A stretch of DNA of 64,000 bases from UBA1127 sp965116355 (GCA_965116355.1 OZ220679.1:124001-188000); one strand, 5' to 3'; shown: positions 16,160 through 25,478, numbered from the stretch's first letter. Made by a program: numbers and translations. Notes: generated by a model not told the origin, from the sequence alone.

Positions 16160-16963
16160 CTATGCGCGCCGCGCCCTTCCAATGAGCGCCAGGAACGCCA
16201 TCGTCATGCTCACACTGCCGACCAGCGCAATGGCGCCGAACCCGAGGAGGATGTCGGTCCACACCCAGCCCTCGGTGACCAGGGAGCGCAGACCATCGAG
16301 AAGGTAGGTGACGGGATTGTAGGTTGCGATGGCCTGCAGCCAGCCGGTCATCGCCTCCAACGGCACAAAGATGGTTGTCAGGAATATGAACGGGAAGAAG
16401 AGCAGGAAGCTCACGTTGACGGCCGCGGGGTTGCCCGTCTTGAGGGCAATTGCGTACGGGAACCCCGTGAAGGCCAGTCCCCAGGCGCCGGCCATAGCCA
16501 TGAACAGGAGGATGCCAAGGATGCCGCTTTCAAAGCGCACGCCGACGGCGTATCCGAGGATGAGCACCGGGATAGTCAGGGCGACCACCAGCGCGATGTC
16601 AGCCACCATGAGGCCCAGCAACAGCGAAAACCGGCTAACCGGCGTCAACGCGAGCCGGTCAAAGTAGCCGGTCTGGATGTCCGTCACGAGGGTGATGGCG
16701 CGGGAAATGCCGGTGACGGCGAAGATGATGGCAACGGGAAGCTGGAATGCCTTGAAGTCAAGCCCGGGTATCTCCTCCGCAAGGTCCTGCAGCGCGCCGA
16801 TGTTCACGGCGAAGAAGAAAATGGGGATGACCAGCGCCGGGTAGACGGCCTCGGGGTCGCGAGGGACAGAGCGCAGCGCGCGGCCGGCGACGGACATAAC
16901 GTCGCGGTGGAAGCCGGCGTGCCGGGCACGGACCTCGGTTGGGGCTGGTGCGCTAGTCGCCAT
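16160..16963 (-). CDS. ABC-2-type permease (DrrB-like)
   Basis: A 267-residue membrane protein with six hydrophobic helices and the ABC-2 family motif FLTTIFVPLEAMTGWLQAIA near the C-terminus. After the first helix comes the conserved AITLVTDIQTGYFDRLALTP. It pairs with the ATPase upstream (11-base overlap). Family members export antibiotics, lipids or polysaccharide; the linked gene order matches the daunorubicin-resistance type DrrAB. The substrate is unknown. Confidence 0.85.
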   Translation of the reverse strand: MATSAPAPTEVRARHAGFHRDVMSVAGRALRSVPRDPEAVYPALVIPIFFFAVNIGALQDLAEEIPGLDFKAFQLPVAIIFAVTGISRAITLVTDIQTGYFDRLALTPVSRFSLLLGLMVADIALVVALTIPVLILGYAVGVRFESGILGILLFMAMAGAWGLAFTGFPYAIALKTGNPAAVNVSFLLFFPFIFLTTIFVPLEAMTGWLQAIATYNPVTYLLDGLRSLVTEGWVWTDILLGFGAIALVGSVSMTMAFLALIGRARRA

Positions 16964-17999
16964 CTGCTTGCTCCTCCGTGCCTACCTCTTCAAAGCGCTC
17001 GCCCGTGACGCTGAGGAAGACGTCGTCAAGGGTCGGCGTGTGCATGCGTATCTCGCGCAGCTCAACGCCGTTCCGGTTCAAGGCCAGCGCGACGGGGCCG
17101 ATCTGCGCGGAGCCGTTCGTGACACGCACGACGACCTCATTGCCGTAGACGTCCACCTGCTCGATGGACGGCAGCGCGCCGACGGCGAGCCGGGCCTCCT
17201 CGGCGTCGCCGTCCACCTGCGCGATGATCACATCGGCGCCCATCGAGCGCTTGAGCTCGGCGGGCGTGCCCTCGGCGGCGAGGACGCCCTGGTTGATGAT
17301 GCCGACGCGGTCGGCGAGCTGGTCGGCTTCCTCCAGGTACTGCGTCGTCAGGAAGATGGTGACGCCCAGCTCCTTGTTGACGCGGCGGACCTCCTCCCAC
17401 ACGCGGGAGCGGCTGATCGGGTCGAGGCCGGTCGTTGGCTCGTCGAGGAAGAGGACCTCGGGGTTGTGGATGAGCGCAGCGGCGAGGTCCAAGCGGCGCT
17501 TCATTCCGCCGGAGTAAGTGCTGATAAAGCGCGACATGGCATCGCCGATGTCCACCAGCGAGGCCAGCTCGTCGACGCGGCGGCGGACCTGGCGCCCCGT
17601 CAGGCCGTACAGGAAGCCCTGCAGGCGAAGGAACTCGATGCCCGTCTGCTTTGGGTCGAGGGCGGTGTCCTGGAGGGCGGCACCGATGCGCAGGCGAATC
17701 TCCTTCGCGTCGGACACGAGCTCACGGCCGACGACCCACGCCTGGCCGGCAGTCGGCAGCAGCAGCGTGATGAGCATGCGCACGAGCGTCGTCTTGCCGG
17801 CGCCGTTGGGGCCGAGAAAGCCGTAAATCTCACCCTTGCCGATGTCGAGGTCGACGCCGTTGACGGCCTTGACCTCGCCAAAAGAGCGAGAGATTCCGGA
17901 CGCATAGATAGCCCAATCGTTCAATGCGGTAACTTCCAAAGGTGAGGTTAACCGTGACCTTTCCAGTGTACGGAGAGGCGTCAGGCAGGCGCAAGGCAA
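16953..17999 (-). CDS. ABC transporter ATPase (DrrA-like)
   Basis: A DrrA-type ATPase. Walker A is GPNGAGKTT, the Q-loop region follows, the signature is STYSGGMKRRLDLAAALIHN, and Walker B is VLFLDEPTTGLDP. A C-terminal extension of about 90 residues (EQVDVYGNEVVVRVTNGSAQ to HTPTLDDVFLSVTGERFEE) is characteristic of DrrA. The most likely start is the TTG or a nearby codon before NDWAIYASGISRSFGEVKAV near 17915; the longer reading frame begins with residues unlike the family. The product energises the adjacent permease. Confidence 0.9.
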   Translation of the reverse strand: MPCACLTPLRTLERSRLTSPLEVTALNDWAIYASGISRSFGEVKAVNGVDLDIGKGEIYGFLGPNGAGKTTLVRMLITLLLPTAGQAWVVGRELVSDAKEIRLRIGAALQDTALDPKQTGIEFLRLQGFLYGLTGRQVRRRVDELASLVDIGDAMSRFISTYSGGMKRRLDLAAALIHNPEVLFLDEPTTGLDPISRSRVWEEVRRVNKELGVTIFLTTQYLEEADQLADRVGIINQGVLAAEGTPAELKRSMGADVIIAQVDGDAEEARLAVGALPSIEQVDVYGNEVVVRVTNGSAQIGPVALALNRNGVELREIRMHTPTLDDVFLSVTGERFEEVGTEEQADGD

Positions 18000-18048
18000 T
18001 ACACGGAATCACGACATTCCAAGAGGGAATGGAGCGGCCGGCGGCGCG

Positions 18049-18447
18049 CTACCGGTAGGTCAGCAGCTCCTCCAGCCGGGCTACGAAACGGGCCACGTGT
18101 GCGAGCGAGTCACGGACGTAGGGGCGCTCGAGCCAGCTCTCATAGAAGTTGGTGTGGAGGCTGCTTGCCAACTGGAATTGCATCCGCGCTTCGGGGGCCT
18201 TGAGCTCGTCAACCAGGCGGTTGACCACGCGGAACAGGTCTCGAACGCTCTCGTGTTGCCAGCCGCGCTCTTCGGCGACCGCCTTCACGATGGTGACTGC
18301 CGCGCCCCAGCCGTGGCCGGAGGCCTCTCCCAGTTCACCTCTATCGAACTCTTCCGCGGCTGCGGCCAGGTACTTTCGGCTCTGGTCGAGATAGATGGTC
18401 TGCGCCGACATGACGTAGCCGTCCCTGGTCAAGTATCTGCTCTCCAT
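18049..18447 (-). CDS. PaREP1-like small helical protein (copy 1)
   Basis: A 132-residue helical protein. Its core (LGEASGHGWGAAVTIVKAVA, then LHTNFYESWLERPYVRD) recurs in three other genes of this window. The pattern resembles the PaREP1/PaREP8 family of archaea and Chloroflexota, whose four-helix fold relates to HEPN-type proteins. No RxxxxH catalytic motif typical of HEPN RNases is obvious. Start ATG at 18447 follows GAGGAG. It sits beside copy 2 on the same strand. Function unknown. Confidence 0.6.
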   Translation of the reverse strand: MESRYLTRDGYVMSAQTIYLDQSRKYLAAAAEEFDRGELGEASGHGWGAAVTIVKAVAEERGWQHESVRDLFRVVNRLVDELKAPEARMQFQLASSLHTNFYESWLERPYVRDSLAHVARFVARLEELLTYR

Positions 18448-18596
18448 ATCCGGTGGCTCCTCAATGGGAGTCCAGCATTCACGTATTCAATATAGCGCAA
18501 ATCACGGGCGTGGGAAAGGGAGCAGGCCCAAATCTGCGGCGATTGGCGGGGGAATTGGTGGGCGCGGGGTTGTCGACGGCGGGAGCGGGGACGCGG

Positions 18597-18959
18597 CTAC
18601 TGCGATTGCAACAGTCCTTCCACACGATTGACCAACTCCGTCACCTGACCCAGCGACCGCTCAACGGCGTCGCGCTCCAACCAGCCCTCGTAGAAGTTCC
18701 TGTGGAGCCCGCTGGCGGTCTGAAAGAGCATGGGCAAGTCCATGTCGCCGGTCTCCGCCGCAAGCTGGTTGACGGCGAGGAACAAGTCCCGGTGGGCATC
18801 GTGCGTCAGGTCACGCTCATCCGCAGCGGCCTTGACCATTTCCGCCACAGCTCCCCAACCCTTCTCGGAGGCTTGGCACAGGTCGCCCCTGGCAAGCTCC
18901 TCACCGGCTTGGGTGAGGTAGGTCCGGCTTTGACTACGATAGAAGGACCGGGTTGTCAT
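18597..18959 (-). CDS. PaREP1-like small helical protein (copy 2)
   Basis: A 120-residue homologue of the previous gene (MTTRSFYRSQSRTYLTQAGE, then LCQASEKGWGAVAEMVKAAA and SGLHRNFYEGWLERDAVERS). Start chosen at 18959 because GGAG lies nine bases upstream and the homology begins there; an upstream start would add residues not shared by the other copies. About 150 bases separate it from copy 1. Function unknown. Confidence 0.6.
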   Translation of the reverse strand: MTTRSFYRSQSRTYLTQAGEELARGDLCQASEKGWGAVAEMVKAAADERDLTHDAHRDLFLAVNQLAAETGDMDLPMLFQTASGLHRNFYEGWLERDAVERSLGQVTELVNRVEGLLQSQ

Positions 18960-19063
18960 CGGGCGTGGCTCCGTTAAGACTTGGACAACGCAAGTCCATT
19001 CTAGCAAACGTACCGACGTGCCGCCAATGAAGGCGGCATCTTTCGACCGCTACGCGTTTTCAG

Positions 19064-20380
19064 TCAGGACGTCGTGTTCTCTATGCCGGGGTGGACGACG
19101 AAGGCCTTGCGCAGCTCCTCCGTGGCCTCCAGCCAGTCGGCGTCGCGGGGCAGGATGACGCCGCCGGAGCGCACCTGGTAGAGCTCGGGGTTGTCGACGG
19201 CGGGAGCGGGGACGCCCTCCTGCAGGGAGCGGGCGGCGTTGATGAGCCGCTGGCGCGTCTTGATGATCATGCCGTCGCTGGTGCCGAGCCGCTCGCGGGT
19301 GCGGTCGACGATGGGGTCCATACTCTCAGTGATGGCCTGGTCCTGCATGTGGATGCCGGCGATGCCCGTGAAGCTCTTGTTGCGCTGGGCATCGCGGTCG
19401 ATGTAGTAGTCGTTGGCCTTGTTGGCCTCGAAGCGGTGGCGCTCCAGCCAGCCGGTGCCGTCGGGGAGCTTGCCTCGCGCGCCGCCGAGGCCCACGAGCG
19501 GGTTGCCGTTGACGTCCCTGCGGGCCATGGAGCTGTTGGTGTTGCGGATGGACATGCTGGTGAACATCGTGTGGTTGTCGTCGACGGGCACCCAGCAGCG
19601 CACGCCGATCTTCTCGCCGAGGCGGCCCTCCGGCGGGATGGTGTAGAAGGGCATCATGAACTGGGCGATGCGCCAGTAGTAGGTGTCGTCCTCCGCCGGG
19701 CGGTAGGCGCCGTACATGGTGCCGTAGTCCGTCTCGACGATCTTGTAGTGGGGCGCCTTCTCGCGCTGGTTGTAGTAATCGAAGGTGCCGGGCAGGACGT
19801 CGTCCGCGGCCACCTTCCCGAGGTGCAGGAAGGTCAGGTGGGCGGTGTCGATGTCGCCCTCCATCGCCTGCACCCAGTTGCACTCGCGGAGGCCGGCGGA
19901 GTTGGAGTCGACGCTCTCCTCCATCATGTTGGGCTCGATGTCCGGCAGCGGCGGCAGGACCTCGCGCGGGCCCATGTAGGCCCAGATCATGCCGTTGCGC
20001 TCGGCCATCCTGTAAGCCTTGATCTTGACCTTGTCCTTGAAGTTGGACTCGGCGGGCTCCGAGGGCATGTCGACGCAATCGCCGTTCACGTCGAACTTCC
20101 AGCCGTGATAGACACAGCGGATGCCGCACTCCTCGTTTCGGCCGAAGAAGAGGCTCGCGCGGCGGTGGGGGCAGTAGTTGTCGATGAGGCCGAGCTCGCC
20201 GTTGGTGTCACGGAAGGCGATGAGGTCCTCGCCCAGCAGGCGCAGGCGGACGGGGTCGCTGTCGGGCCCGGGCAGCTCGGTGGAGAGCAGCGCGGGGATC
20301 CAGTACTCGCGCAGAAGGTCGCCCATCGGCGTGCCGGGGCCGACGCGCGTGAGGGTCTCGTTGTCGTGCTGTGAGAGCAT
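19064..20380 (-). CDS. Rieske-type aromatic ring-hydroxylating oxygenase, large subunit
   Basis: A 438-residue oxygenase alpha subunit. The Rieske [2Fe-2S] ligands are C70 and H72 (NYCPHRRAS) and C89 and H92 (CVYHGWKF). The mononuclear iron site has D178, H181 and H186 in MEGDIDTAHLTFLH, with the third carboxylate further downstream. Such enzymes use electrons from a separate reductase to hydroxylate or demethylate an aromatic ring (phthalate/vanillate monooxygenase type). No reductase or ferredoxin gene is adjacent. Start ATG at 20380 is preceded by GGAGGAGCG. Full length for the family. Confidence 0.9.
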   Translation of the reverse strand: MLSQHDNETLTRVGPGTPMGDLLREYWIPALLSTELPGPDSDPVRLRLLGEDLIAFRDTNGELGLIDNYCPHRRASLFFGRNEECGIRCVYHGWKFDVNGDCVDMPSEPAESNFKDKVKIKAYRMAERNGMIWAYMGPREVLPPLPDIEPNMMEESVDSNSAGLRECNWVQAMEGDIDTAHLTFLHLGKVAADDVLPGTFDYYNQREKAPHYKIVETDYGTMYGAYRPAEDDTYYWRIAQFMMPFYTIPPEGRLGEKIGVRCWVPVDDNHTMFTSMSIRNTNSSMARRDVNGNPLVGLGGARGKLPDGTGWLERHRFEANKANDYYIDRDAQRNKSFTGIAGIHMQDQAITESMDPIVDRTRERLGTSDGMIIKTRQRLINAARSLQEGVPAPAVDNPELYQVRSGGVILPRDADWLEATEELRKAFVVHPGIENTTS

Positions 20381-20480
20381 TCGCTCCTCCTTCGAGGCGT
20401 GTTGCTAGCAGTCTAGGAAGCGAGCGTGGGCGCGTCAAGGACGGCGTGGCAGGAGGTAGGGGGTCAGGGCGCGGGGGCGG

Positions 20481-20673
20481 CCCTTCGACAGGCTCAGGGC
20501 GAACAGGGAAGGTAACAGTGGCCCTAAGGCGGGCATCCTGGATGCCCGCCTTCGCGGGAATGACGGTGGTGGTGGTCCTGGGTACCGGCTTCCGCCGGTG
20601 AAACGAGAGAAGGCGAGGGCAGGCTCCTTCGACAGGGCTCAGGACGGGGTCAAGACGGGATCAGGGCGAACGG
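20481..20673. repeat. Cluster of dispersed repeats (families A, B and a hairpin)
   Basis: Family A at 20481-20507 and 20625-20673, family B at 20534-20568 (CCGCCTTCGCGGGAATGACGG), and an ACCGGCTTCCGCCGGT hairpin at about 20584-20599. They fill the 347-base gap between the oxygenase and the VOC gene; nothing else is seen there apart from the VOC promoter. Confidence 0.85.
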
Positions 20674-20680
20674 ATTGCGC

Positions 20681-20709
20681 TTGCCCGCACATTGGCGGCG
20701 TGCTAGCCT
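20681..20709 (+). promoter_or_regulatory. Candidate sigma-70 promoter of the VOC gene
   Basis: TTGCCC at 20681-20686, a 17-base spacer ending in TGC, and TAGCCT at 20704-20709, about 20 bases before the ribosome site GGAGGA of the VOC gene. Confidence 0.4.
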
Positions 20710-20727
20710 CGCCGCGAGGAGGACGCC

Positions 20728-21108
20728 ATGACTGTGTACACGTACGACCACATGCACCTGCGCAGCCGGGACCCGATGGCGACGGCGCGCTATTTCGAGA
20801 CGATGTTCGGGGCCGAGGTGCTCGAGTCCGTGCAGTCCGATGGGCAGCCGCGGGTGGACCTCGACCTGAACGGCCTCACCATCTTCATCGCGCGGGCCGG
20901 GGACAACGTGCCGGAGGGGCCCAGCGAGCCCTACACGGGCCTCGACCACTTCGGCCTGCGAGTGGACGACATCTTCACGGCGGCTGAGGAGCTGAAGGCC
21001 AAGGGCGCCGAGTTCTCGACGGAGCCGTTCCAACTGCGGCCGGGGGTCAAGATTGCCTTCGTGAAGGCGCCGGGGAACATCCGCATCGAGCTGCTTGAGC
21101 GGGGGTAG
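20728..21108 (+). CDS. VOC-family (glyoxalase/dioxygenase-type) protein
   Basis: A 126-residue single vicinal-oxygen-chelate domain protein (MTVYTYDHMHLRSRDPMATA, then YTGLDHFGLRVDDIFTAAEE and FVKAPGNIRIELLERG). Metal ligands would be His10 and His68 from the two beta-alpha-beta-beta-beta repeats and Glu near the C-terminus (IELLE). The ATG follows GAGGAGGACGCC. Reactions in this family include isomerisation, ring cleavage and thiol transfer; none can be assigned. Confidence 0.8.
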   Translation: MTVYTYDHMHLRSRDPMATARYFETMFGAEVLESVQSDGQPRVDLDLNGLTIFIARAGDNVPEGPSEPYTGLDHFGLRVDDIFTAAEELKAKGAEFSTEPFQLRPGVKIAFVKAPGNIRIELLERG

Positions 21109-21124
21109 GCGGCTGCGCGCTGCC

Positions 21125-21205
21125 GTTCACCCCCTTCGAGAGCCTCAGGACAGGCCCTTCGTCAGGCTCAGGACAGGCTTCGATTTCCCTCAGGGCGAAT
21201 GGGGG
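21125..21205. repeat. Three compound dispersed repeats (family A)
   Basis: Copies starting CCCTTCGAGAGCCTCAGGAC, then CCCTTCGTCAGGCTCAGGAC, then CTTCGATTTCCCTCAGGGCG, arranged head to tail immediately downstream of the VOC gene. Confidence 0.8.
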
Positions 21206-21210
21206 GCGGG

Positions 21211-21530
21211 CGTCGCTCCGTTTGTCGGGGTTCCTGCCTGCGCAGGAACGACGGGGGTGGGGCCCCTGGACACCGGCTTCCGCCGGTGAAACGAGGGGAG
21301 GCGGGGGCGGCCCTTCGACATGCCCAGTGCGAACGGGAGGTCGGACGTCGCTCCGTTTGTCGGGGTTCCTGCCTGCGCAGGAACGACGGGGGCGGGGCCC
21401 CTGGACACCGGCTTCCGCCGGTGAAACGAGGGGAGGCGGGGGCGGCCCTTCGACATGCCCAGTGCGAACGGGAGGTCGGGCGTCGCTCCGTTTGTCGGGG
21501 TTCCTGCCTGCGCAGGAACGACGGGGTTAC
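21211..21530. repeat. 135-bp tandem repeat array, about 2.4 copies
   Basis: Copies start at 21211, 21346 and 21481 (CGTCGCTCCGTTTGTCGGGG), giving an exact period of 135 bases. Each unit holds a family B repeat (GTTCCTGCCTGCGCAGGAAC), a CACCGGCTTCCGCCGGTG hairpin and a family A variant (CCCTTCGACATGCCCAGTGC). The units differ by only a few bases. The third copy stops at the 3' end of the FtsX gene. This is a unit of dispersed repeats that has been amplified as one block, not a CRISPR array. Confidence 0.9.
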
Positions 21531-24500
21531 TCGTAGCGGAGGGCTTCCGCGGGGGAGACGTCGGCGGCCTGGCGGGCGGGGAGGAACGTCGTCAGCAGGG
21601 AGAAGACGTAGGCGCCGGCGGCGATCAGGAGAATCTTGGCCAGCGGCAATGAGAATCGGAGGTCCGGCTCATCCTCCCGCAGCTCGAAGATGAGGTTGAC
21701 GGAGGAGACAAGACCGAGCCCCAAGCCCACCCCGATGCCCAGCAGGGCGATGAAGGACGATTCCGCGAGGAAGCTCAGGTTCACCATGCCGCGGGAGAAG
21801 CCAATCGCGCGGAGCACGCCGATCTCGTGGCGGCGCTCGACGACGGCGCGGGCGCTGATGACGCCGAGCGCGGCGATGCCCACCACGAGGCCGAGCGACA
21901 TGAAGCCGATGAGCAGGTTGAAGAGCGCGCGGTTCGATTCCTGCGCGCTCTCGACTGTCTCGATCACGTCTATGGTCTCAATGCCGTGCTGGAAGAAGGC
22001 CGACTCGATGATGTTGGCGCCGTTCTCGGCGTCGTCGCTCACGTTGAAGAAGAACTGCGTCGCGTCCGCCTCGCGGCCAAGGGTTTGCTCGGACGTGTAG
22101 AAGCCGACGGGAATTGGTCCGCTGGAGGCAAAGGTGTCCAGCACCGCGATCACGGTCAGGTCCACCGACTCTCCAACCTCAAGGTCCCTGACCGTCACCG
22201 CCACTGGGTCCATGACCTCATCTTCCAGGTAGAAGTCAGGCACGCCTTCCAGTGTGAACCGGTTGAACTCCTGCTGGAACGCAAAGTTGTTCCTGGTTGG
22301 CACAAGGAGTGAATTAACAACGGCCAGGCCGGGATTGGCCCGCAACGCCTCCCAGACGGCCCTGGCGTCCGCCTCGCCGTCGACGGTGTACTCAGGGGTG
22401 GTCAGGGCGATTGTGAACCTGTTAGTCGCCAGGAAGGCGTCGTCGACGCCGACGATGACGGTGTCCGCGTAGTCGCCGTCTGTGTCGGACGTCAGCCGGC
22501 CGTCGGCCTGGAAGACGGCGTGGAACGTGCCCACCGAGGGCCTGCCGTCAACGCGCTCGACGATGTCCAAGTCCGGGTTGGCCTCGACGACCGCCTGGAC
22601 GTCGGCGACGGGGTTGAGGTCGCTGCGGGCGTAGCCGATGACCTCGTAGCCGCCGCCGAGCCGCTCCTGGTTCTCGAAGAGGTTGTCGAAGGCGTCGAGG
22701 AGCGTCGCCATGAGCGTGACGGAGAAGATGACGATGGCGAACATGGCCAACGACAGGCCCGTGCGGTAGCCAAAGCGGAGGGGGTAGGACACCGCGGACT
22801 TGACCACCGGCGAGAAGCGCCTGATCCGCCCAAGGGTGTTGGTCATCAGTCCCAGCACGAGGGGCGAGTTGTTGATGGTCACCAGCACCGCCCCGGTAAC
22901 GAGCATGACGCCGGAGGCGAAGAAGGAACTAAAGTCCTCATTCCACTCGCCGCCCCTGATCGCGTTCATCGTGCCGTGGGGGATGAGCCAGTAGGCCACC
23001 AGGAGAATGCCGACCACCGTGAAGGTCCATCGCTGGGATGCTCCAAGGGAACGCGCCACCATGCCGGACCCGAGGATGGTCAGGGAGACCCCGAGGCCGA
23101 AGCTCGTGAGGTGGTTGCCGTTCCACCCCGCCATGAGGAGCAACAGGCCAATGACCGCAACGGCAACGGCCTGAATCATGGCTCGAATGCGGGACCGGGT
23201 CACGGCAGCTTCAGGCAGGTCCCGAATGGCCTGCACGATGTTGAGCCGGCTGATTCGGCGCGAGGACATGTAGACCGTGACGAACGTGAGCACGGAGCCG
23301 ACCAGGAAGGATACAAGGAAGCTGACGGGCTGCGCGTGCGGCGTAAGGCTGAAGTCCCCCGGGGCCCCTTGCTCGAATATCGAGGCGACACCCTCGACGA
23401 GGAGCATTCCCAGCCCGATGCCGATGGCTGCGCCGATGAACGCGGAGCCGACTCCGTAGATGGAGCCCTCGACCGTGAACATCCGCACCAGGTGGTGACG
23501 CTGCATGCCGATGGCTCGCGACATGCCCATTTCGGTCTTCCGCTCGGCGGCCAGCATGGAGAAGATGAGGAAGATCAGCAGCAGCCCGACGCCGATGGAG
23601 AACAGGCCGAATGTGGTGAAGAAGGAGACGAAGAGGCTTCCCACCGCATTGGCCGTGTCCAGGACATCCTGCTTGATGGGAATGATCTCCAGGCCCTGGC
23701 CCTCAATCTCTTCGTGGAACTCGTATCGGTCGACGATGGTCTGGCTCAGTTCAACGCCCGCGGTGGCGTCGCCGGCGTTGGAGATCAGCAGCGAGGAGAG
23801 CTCGCCGGGCCGGTCGAGCAGCGCCTGTACGTTGCCGAGGGACATCATCAGGATGACGTCCGTGCCCGTCCCGCTGAAATAGGAATCTTCAACAATGCCG
23901 CCAATCGCGATGGGGGTGGGGGCTCCCGGCCCGAAGAACACGTTGAGCGTGCCGCCGACAGCCACCTCGAGCTCGTCCGCGCCGTCGCGGGTGATGTAGG
24001 CGGTGTTGTCCGTGAGGCCCGCAAGATCGACGGGGTTGCCATCCTCGTCAAAGAGCTCCTCAAAGCTCTCCGCGCGAGTCGAATGCAGTCCCGCCAGCAG
24101 CGCGCCGGACTCGAACTGCCGGCTGTCGGGGTTGATGACGGCGACGTCCTCGGTCAGGGCGGGCAGCACACCGTCGACGTCCGGGTCGGCGTCAAGGGCC
24201 GCCTCCAGCGCGAGGACGCTGTCGGCGGAGAAGCCCTTCGGCAGCTCGCGGCCCTCCCACAGCTCCGAGTCCTCGTCGACGACTACGAACTCGTCGAGGG
24301 AGCGGAGGGACTCGGTGGCGACGCGCTTGATGCTGTACGAAACGGAGTCGCCGACGGTGAAGGCGCTGGAGATGATGGCCGTCGCAAGCATGAGGCCCGT
24401 GAGGATGAGGAGGCTCTGGCCCGGACGGCGGCGGGCGTTCCGGACGGCCATGCGCACGAGGATGGGGTTGCGGAGCCTGACAAAGAGCAGGAAGGCCATT

Positions 24501-24568
24501 GCGAAAGCGAAGATGACGGCCAACACCGCCGCGATGTTTTCGATGGGCGCCCCAAATAGCTCGTCCAT
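21527..24568 (-). CDS. MacB/FtsX-type ABC transporter permease
   Basis: A 1013-residue permease. It has an N-terminal membrane anchor, a large extracytoplasmic MacB_PCD-like domain (residues about 90-320), an FtsX domain with helices near residues 330-440, a long second half and a second FtsX domain at the C-terminus (HEIGVLRAIGFSRGMVNLSF and LTTFLPARQAADVSPAEALR). The full-length double-FtsX layout is typical of lipid- or peptide-extruding systems. The ATPase gene lies four bases upstream. The 3' end touches the 135-bp repeat array. Substrate unknown. Confidence 0.85.
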   Translation of the reverse strand: MDELFGAPIENIAAVLAVIFAFAMAFLLFVRLRNPILVRMAVRNARRRPGQSLLILTGLMLATAIISSAFTVGDSVSYSIKRVATESLRSLDEFVVVDEDSELWEGRELPKGFSADSVLALEAALDADPDVDGVLPALTEDVAVINPDSRQFESGALLAGLHSTRAESFEELFDEDGNPVDLAGLTDNTAYITRDGADELEVAVGGTLNVFFGPGAPTPIAIGGIVEDSYFSGTGTDVILMMSLGNVQALLDRPGELSSLLISNAGDATAGVELSQTIVDRYEFHEEIEGQGLEIIPIKQDVLDTANAVGSLFVSFFTTFGLFSIGVGLLLIFLIFSMLAAERKTEMGMSRAIGMQRHHLVRMFTVEGSIYGVGSAFIGAAIGIGLGMLLVEGVASIFEQGAPGDFSLTPHAQPVSFLVSFLVGSVLTFVTVYMSSRRISRLNIVQAIRDLPEAAVTRSRIRAMIQAVAVAVIGLLLLMAGWNGNHLTSFGLGVSLTILGSGMVARSLGASQRWTFTVVGILLVAYWLIPHGTMNAIRGGEWNEDFSSFFASGVMLVTGAVLVTINNSPLVLGLMTNTLGRIRRFSPVVKSAVSYPLRFGYRTGLSLAMFAIVIFSVTLMATLLDAFDNLFENQERLGGGYEVIGYARSDLNPVADVQAVVEANPDLDIVERVDGRPSVGTFHAVFQADGRLTSDTDGDYADTVIVGVDDAFLATNRFTIALTTPEYTVDGEADARAVWEALRANPGLAVVNSLLVPTRNNFAFQQEFNRFTLEGVPDFYLEDEVMDPVAVTVRDLEVGESVDLTVIAVLDTFASSGPIPVGFYTSEQTLGREADATQFFFNVSDDAENGANIIESAFFQHGIETIDVIETVESAQESNRALFNLLIGFMSLGLVVGIAALGVISARAVVERRHEIGVLRAIGFSRGMVNLSFLAESSFIALLGIGVGLGLGLVSSVNLIFELREDEPDLRFSLPLAKILLIAAGAYVFSLLTTFLPARQAADVSPAEALRYE

Positions 24569-24572
24569 GGGT

Positions 24573-25280
24573 CTACGCCGTGCCCGTTCCGTGGTCGACG
24601 ATGAGGCCGTCGATCATTCGGACGGTCCGGTGCGACAACTCGGCCACGGCGTCCGAGTGGGTGATGATGACGAAGGTGTTGTTGAGCTCGCGGTTCAGGC
24701 GGGTGAGGAGGCCCATCACCTCCGCGGCGGTCTCGCTGTCGAGGTTGCCCGTCGGCTCGTCCGCCCAGACGATCTCGGGCTGGTTCACGAGGGCGCGGGC
24801 GATGGTGACGCGCTGCTGCTGCCCGCCGGACATCTGGGCGGGGTAGTGGTCCGCACGGTCGGAGAGGCCCACGAGGTCGAGGGCGGTGCGGGCCTTCTCC
24901 CGCGACTCCTTCGGCGGAAAGCCGGAGATGAGCAGCGGCATCTCCACGTTCTCCAGGGCGGTGAGGACGGGCAACAGGTTGAAGGCCTGGAAGATGTAGC
25001 CCATCTTGGTTGCTCGAAAGCGGGTCTTCTCCGAGTCCTTCATCTGCGACAGGTCGGAACCGCCGATGGTGACCGTGCCGGAGTCAACGTCGTCGAGACC
25101 GGAGAGGCAGTTGAGGAGGGTGGTCTTGCCGCCTCCGCTGGGGCCCATGATGGCGACCATCTCGCCTCGGGCGATGTCGAGACTCACGCCCTTGAGGACG
25201 TGGACCTGCAACTCGCCCGAGCCGTAGGTCTTGTGCACGTCCCTGGCGACGACGACTGGAGCTTCCCCGTTCGTGACCAT
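24573..25280 (-). CDS. ABC transporter ATPase, LolD/MacB type
   Basis: A 235-residue ATPase. Walker A is GPSGGGKTT, the signature is QMSGGQQQRVTIARALVNQP, Walker B is IVWADEPTGNLDSETA, and the H-loop follows in FVIITHSDAVAELSHRTVRM. It heads the two-gene operon with the FtsX permease. Members power mechanotransmission-type export (MacB, LolD, BceA-like) rather than classical import. ATG at 25280 follows GAGGGAG. Confidence 0.92.
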   Translation of the reverse strand: MVTNGEAPVVVARDVHKTYGSGELQVHVLKGVSLDIARGEMVAIMGPSGGGKTTLLNCLSGLDDVDSGTVTIGGSDLSQMKDSEKTRFRATKMGYIFQAFNLLPVLTALENVEMPLLISGFPPKESREKARTALDLVGLSDRADHYPAQMSGGQQQRVTIARALVNQPEIVWADEPTGNLDSETAAEVMGLLTRLNRELNNTFVIITHSDAVAELSHRTVRMIDGLIVDHGTGTA

Positions 25281-25327
25281 AGAACTCCCTCGGATGCTTA
25301 CTCCATGAGCAATGATTCATTGGTAAG

Positions 25328-25404
25328 TGGTGCCCCCAGCGGGGATCGAACCCGCGATCTCCACCTTGAAAGGGTGGCGTCCTAGGCCGCTAGACCATGG
25401 GGGC
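25328..25404 (-). tRNA. tRNA-Glu (anticodon UUC)
   Basis: Cloverleaf on the minus strand from 25404: acceptor GCCCCCA pairs with TGGGGGC, the anticodon loop is CTTTCAA (anticodon at 25368-25370), the T arm contains GGTTCGATCC, and CCA is encoded (25328-25330). Decodes Glu GAA and GAG. Confidence 0.95.
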
Positions 25405-25478
25405 ATTCCAGTGCGCCGAAGGGCGGGCACAAAGCCGCCGCGCAATCGGCAAGCGCTCTAGTCTCATTATCGGACTCG

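Noticed and set aside
21211..21530. Possible CRISPR-like array
   Set aside because: The repeat period is 135 bases and the whole unit is repeated; there are no short identical repeats with unique spacers and no cas genes.
22520..24559. Long open frame on the plus strand opposite the FtsX permease
   Set aside because: It is a mirror of a real high-GC gene; composition is rich in His, Arg and Gly, with no known motif and no ribosome site.
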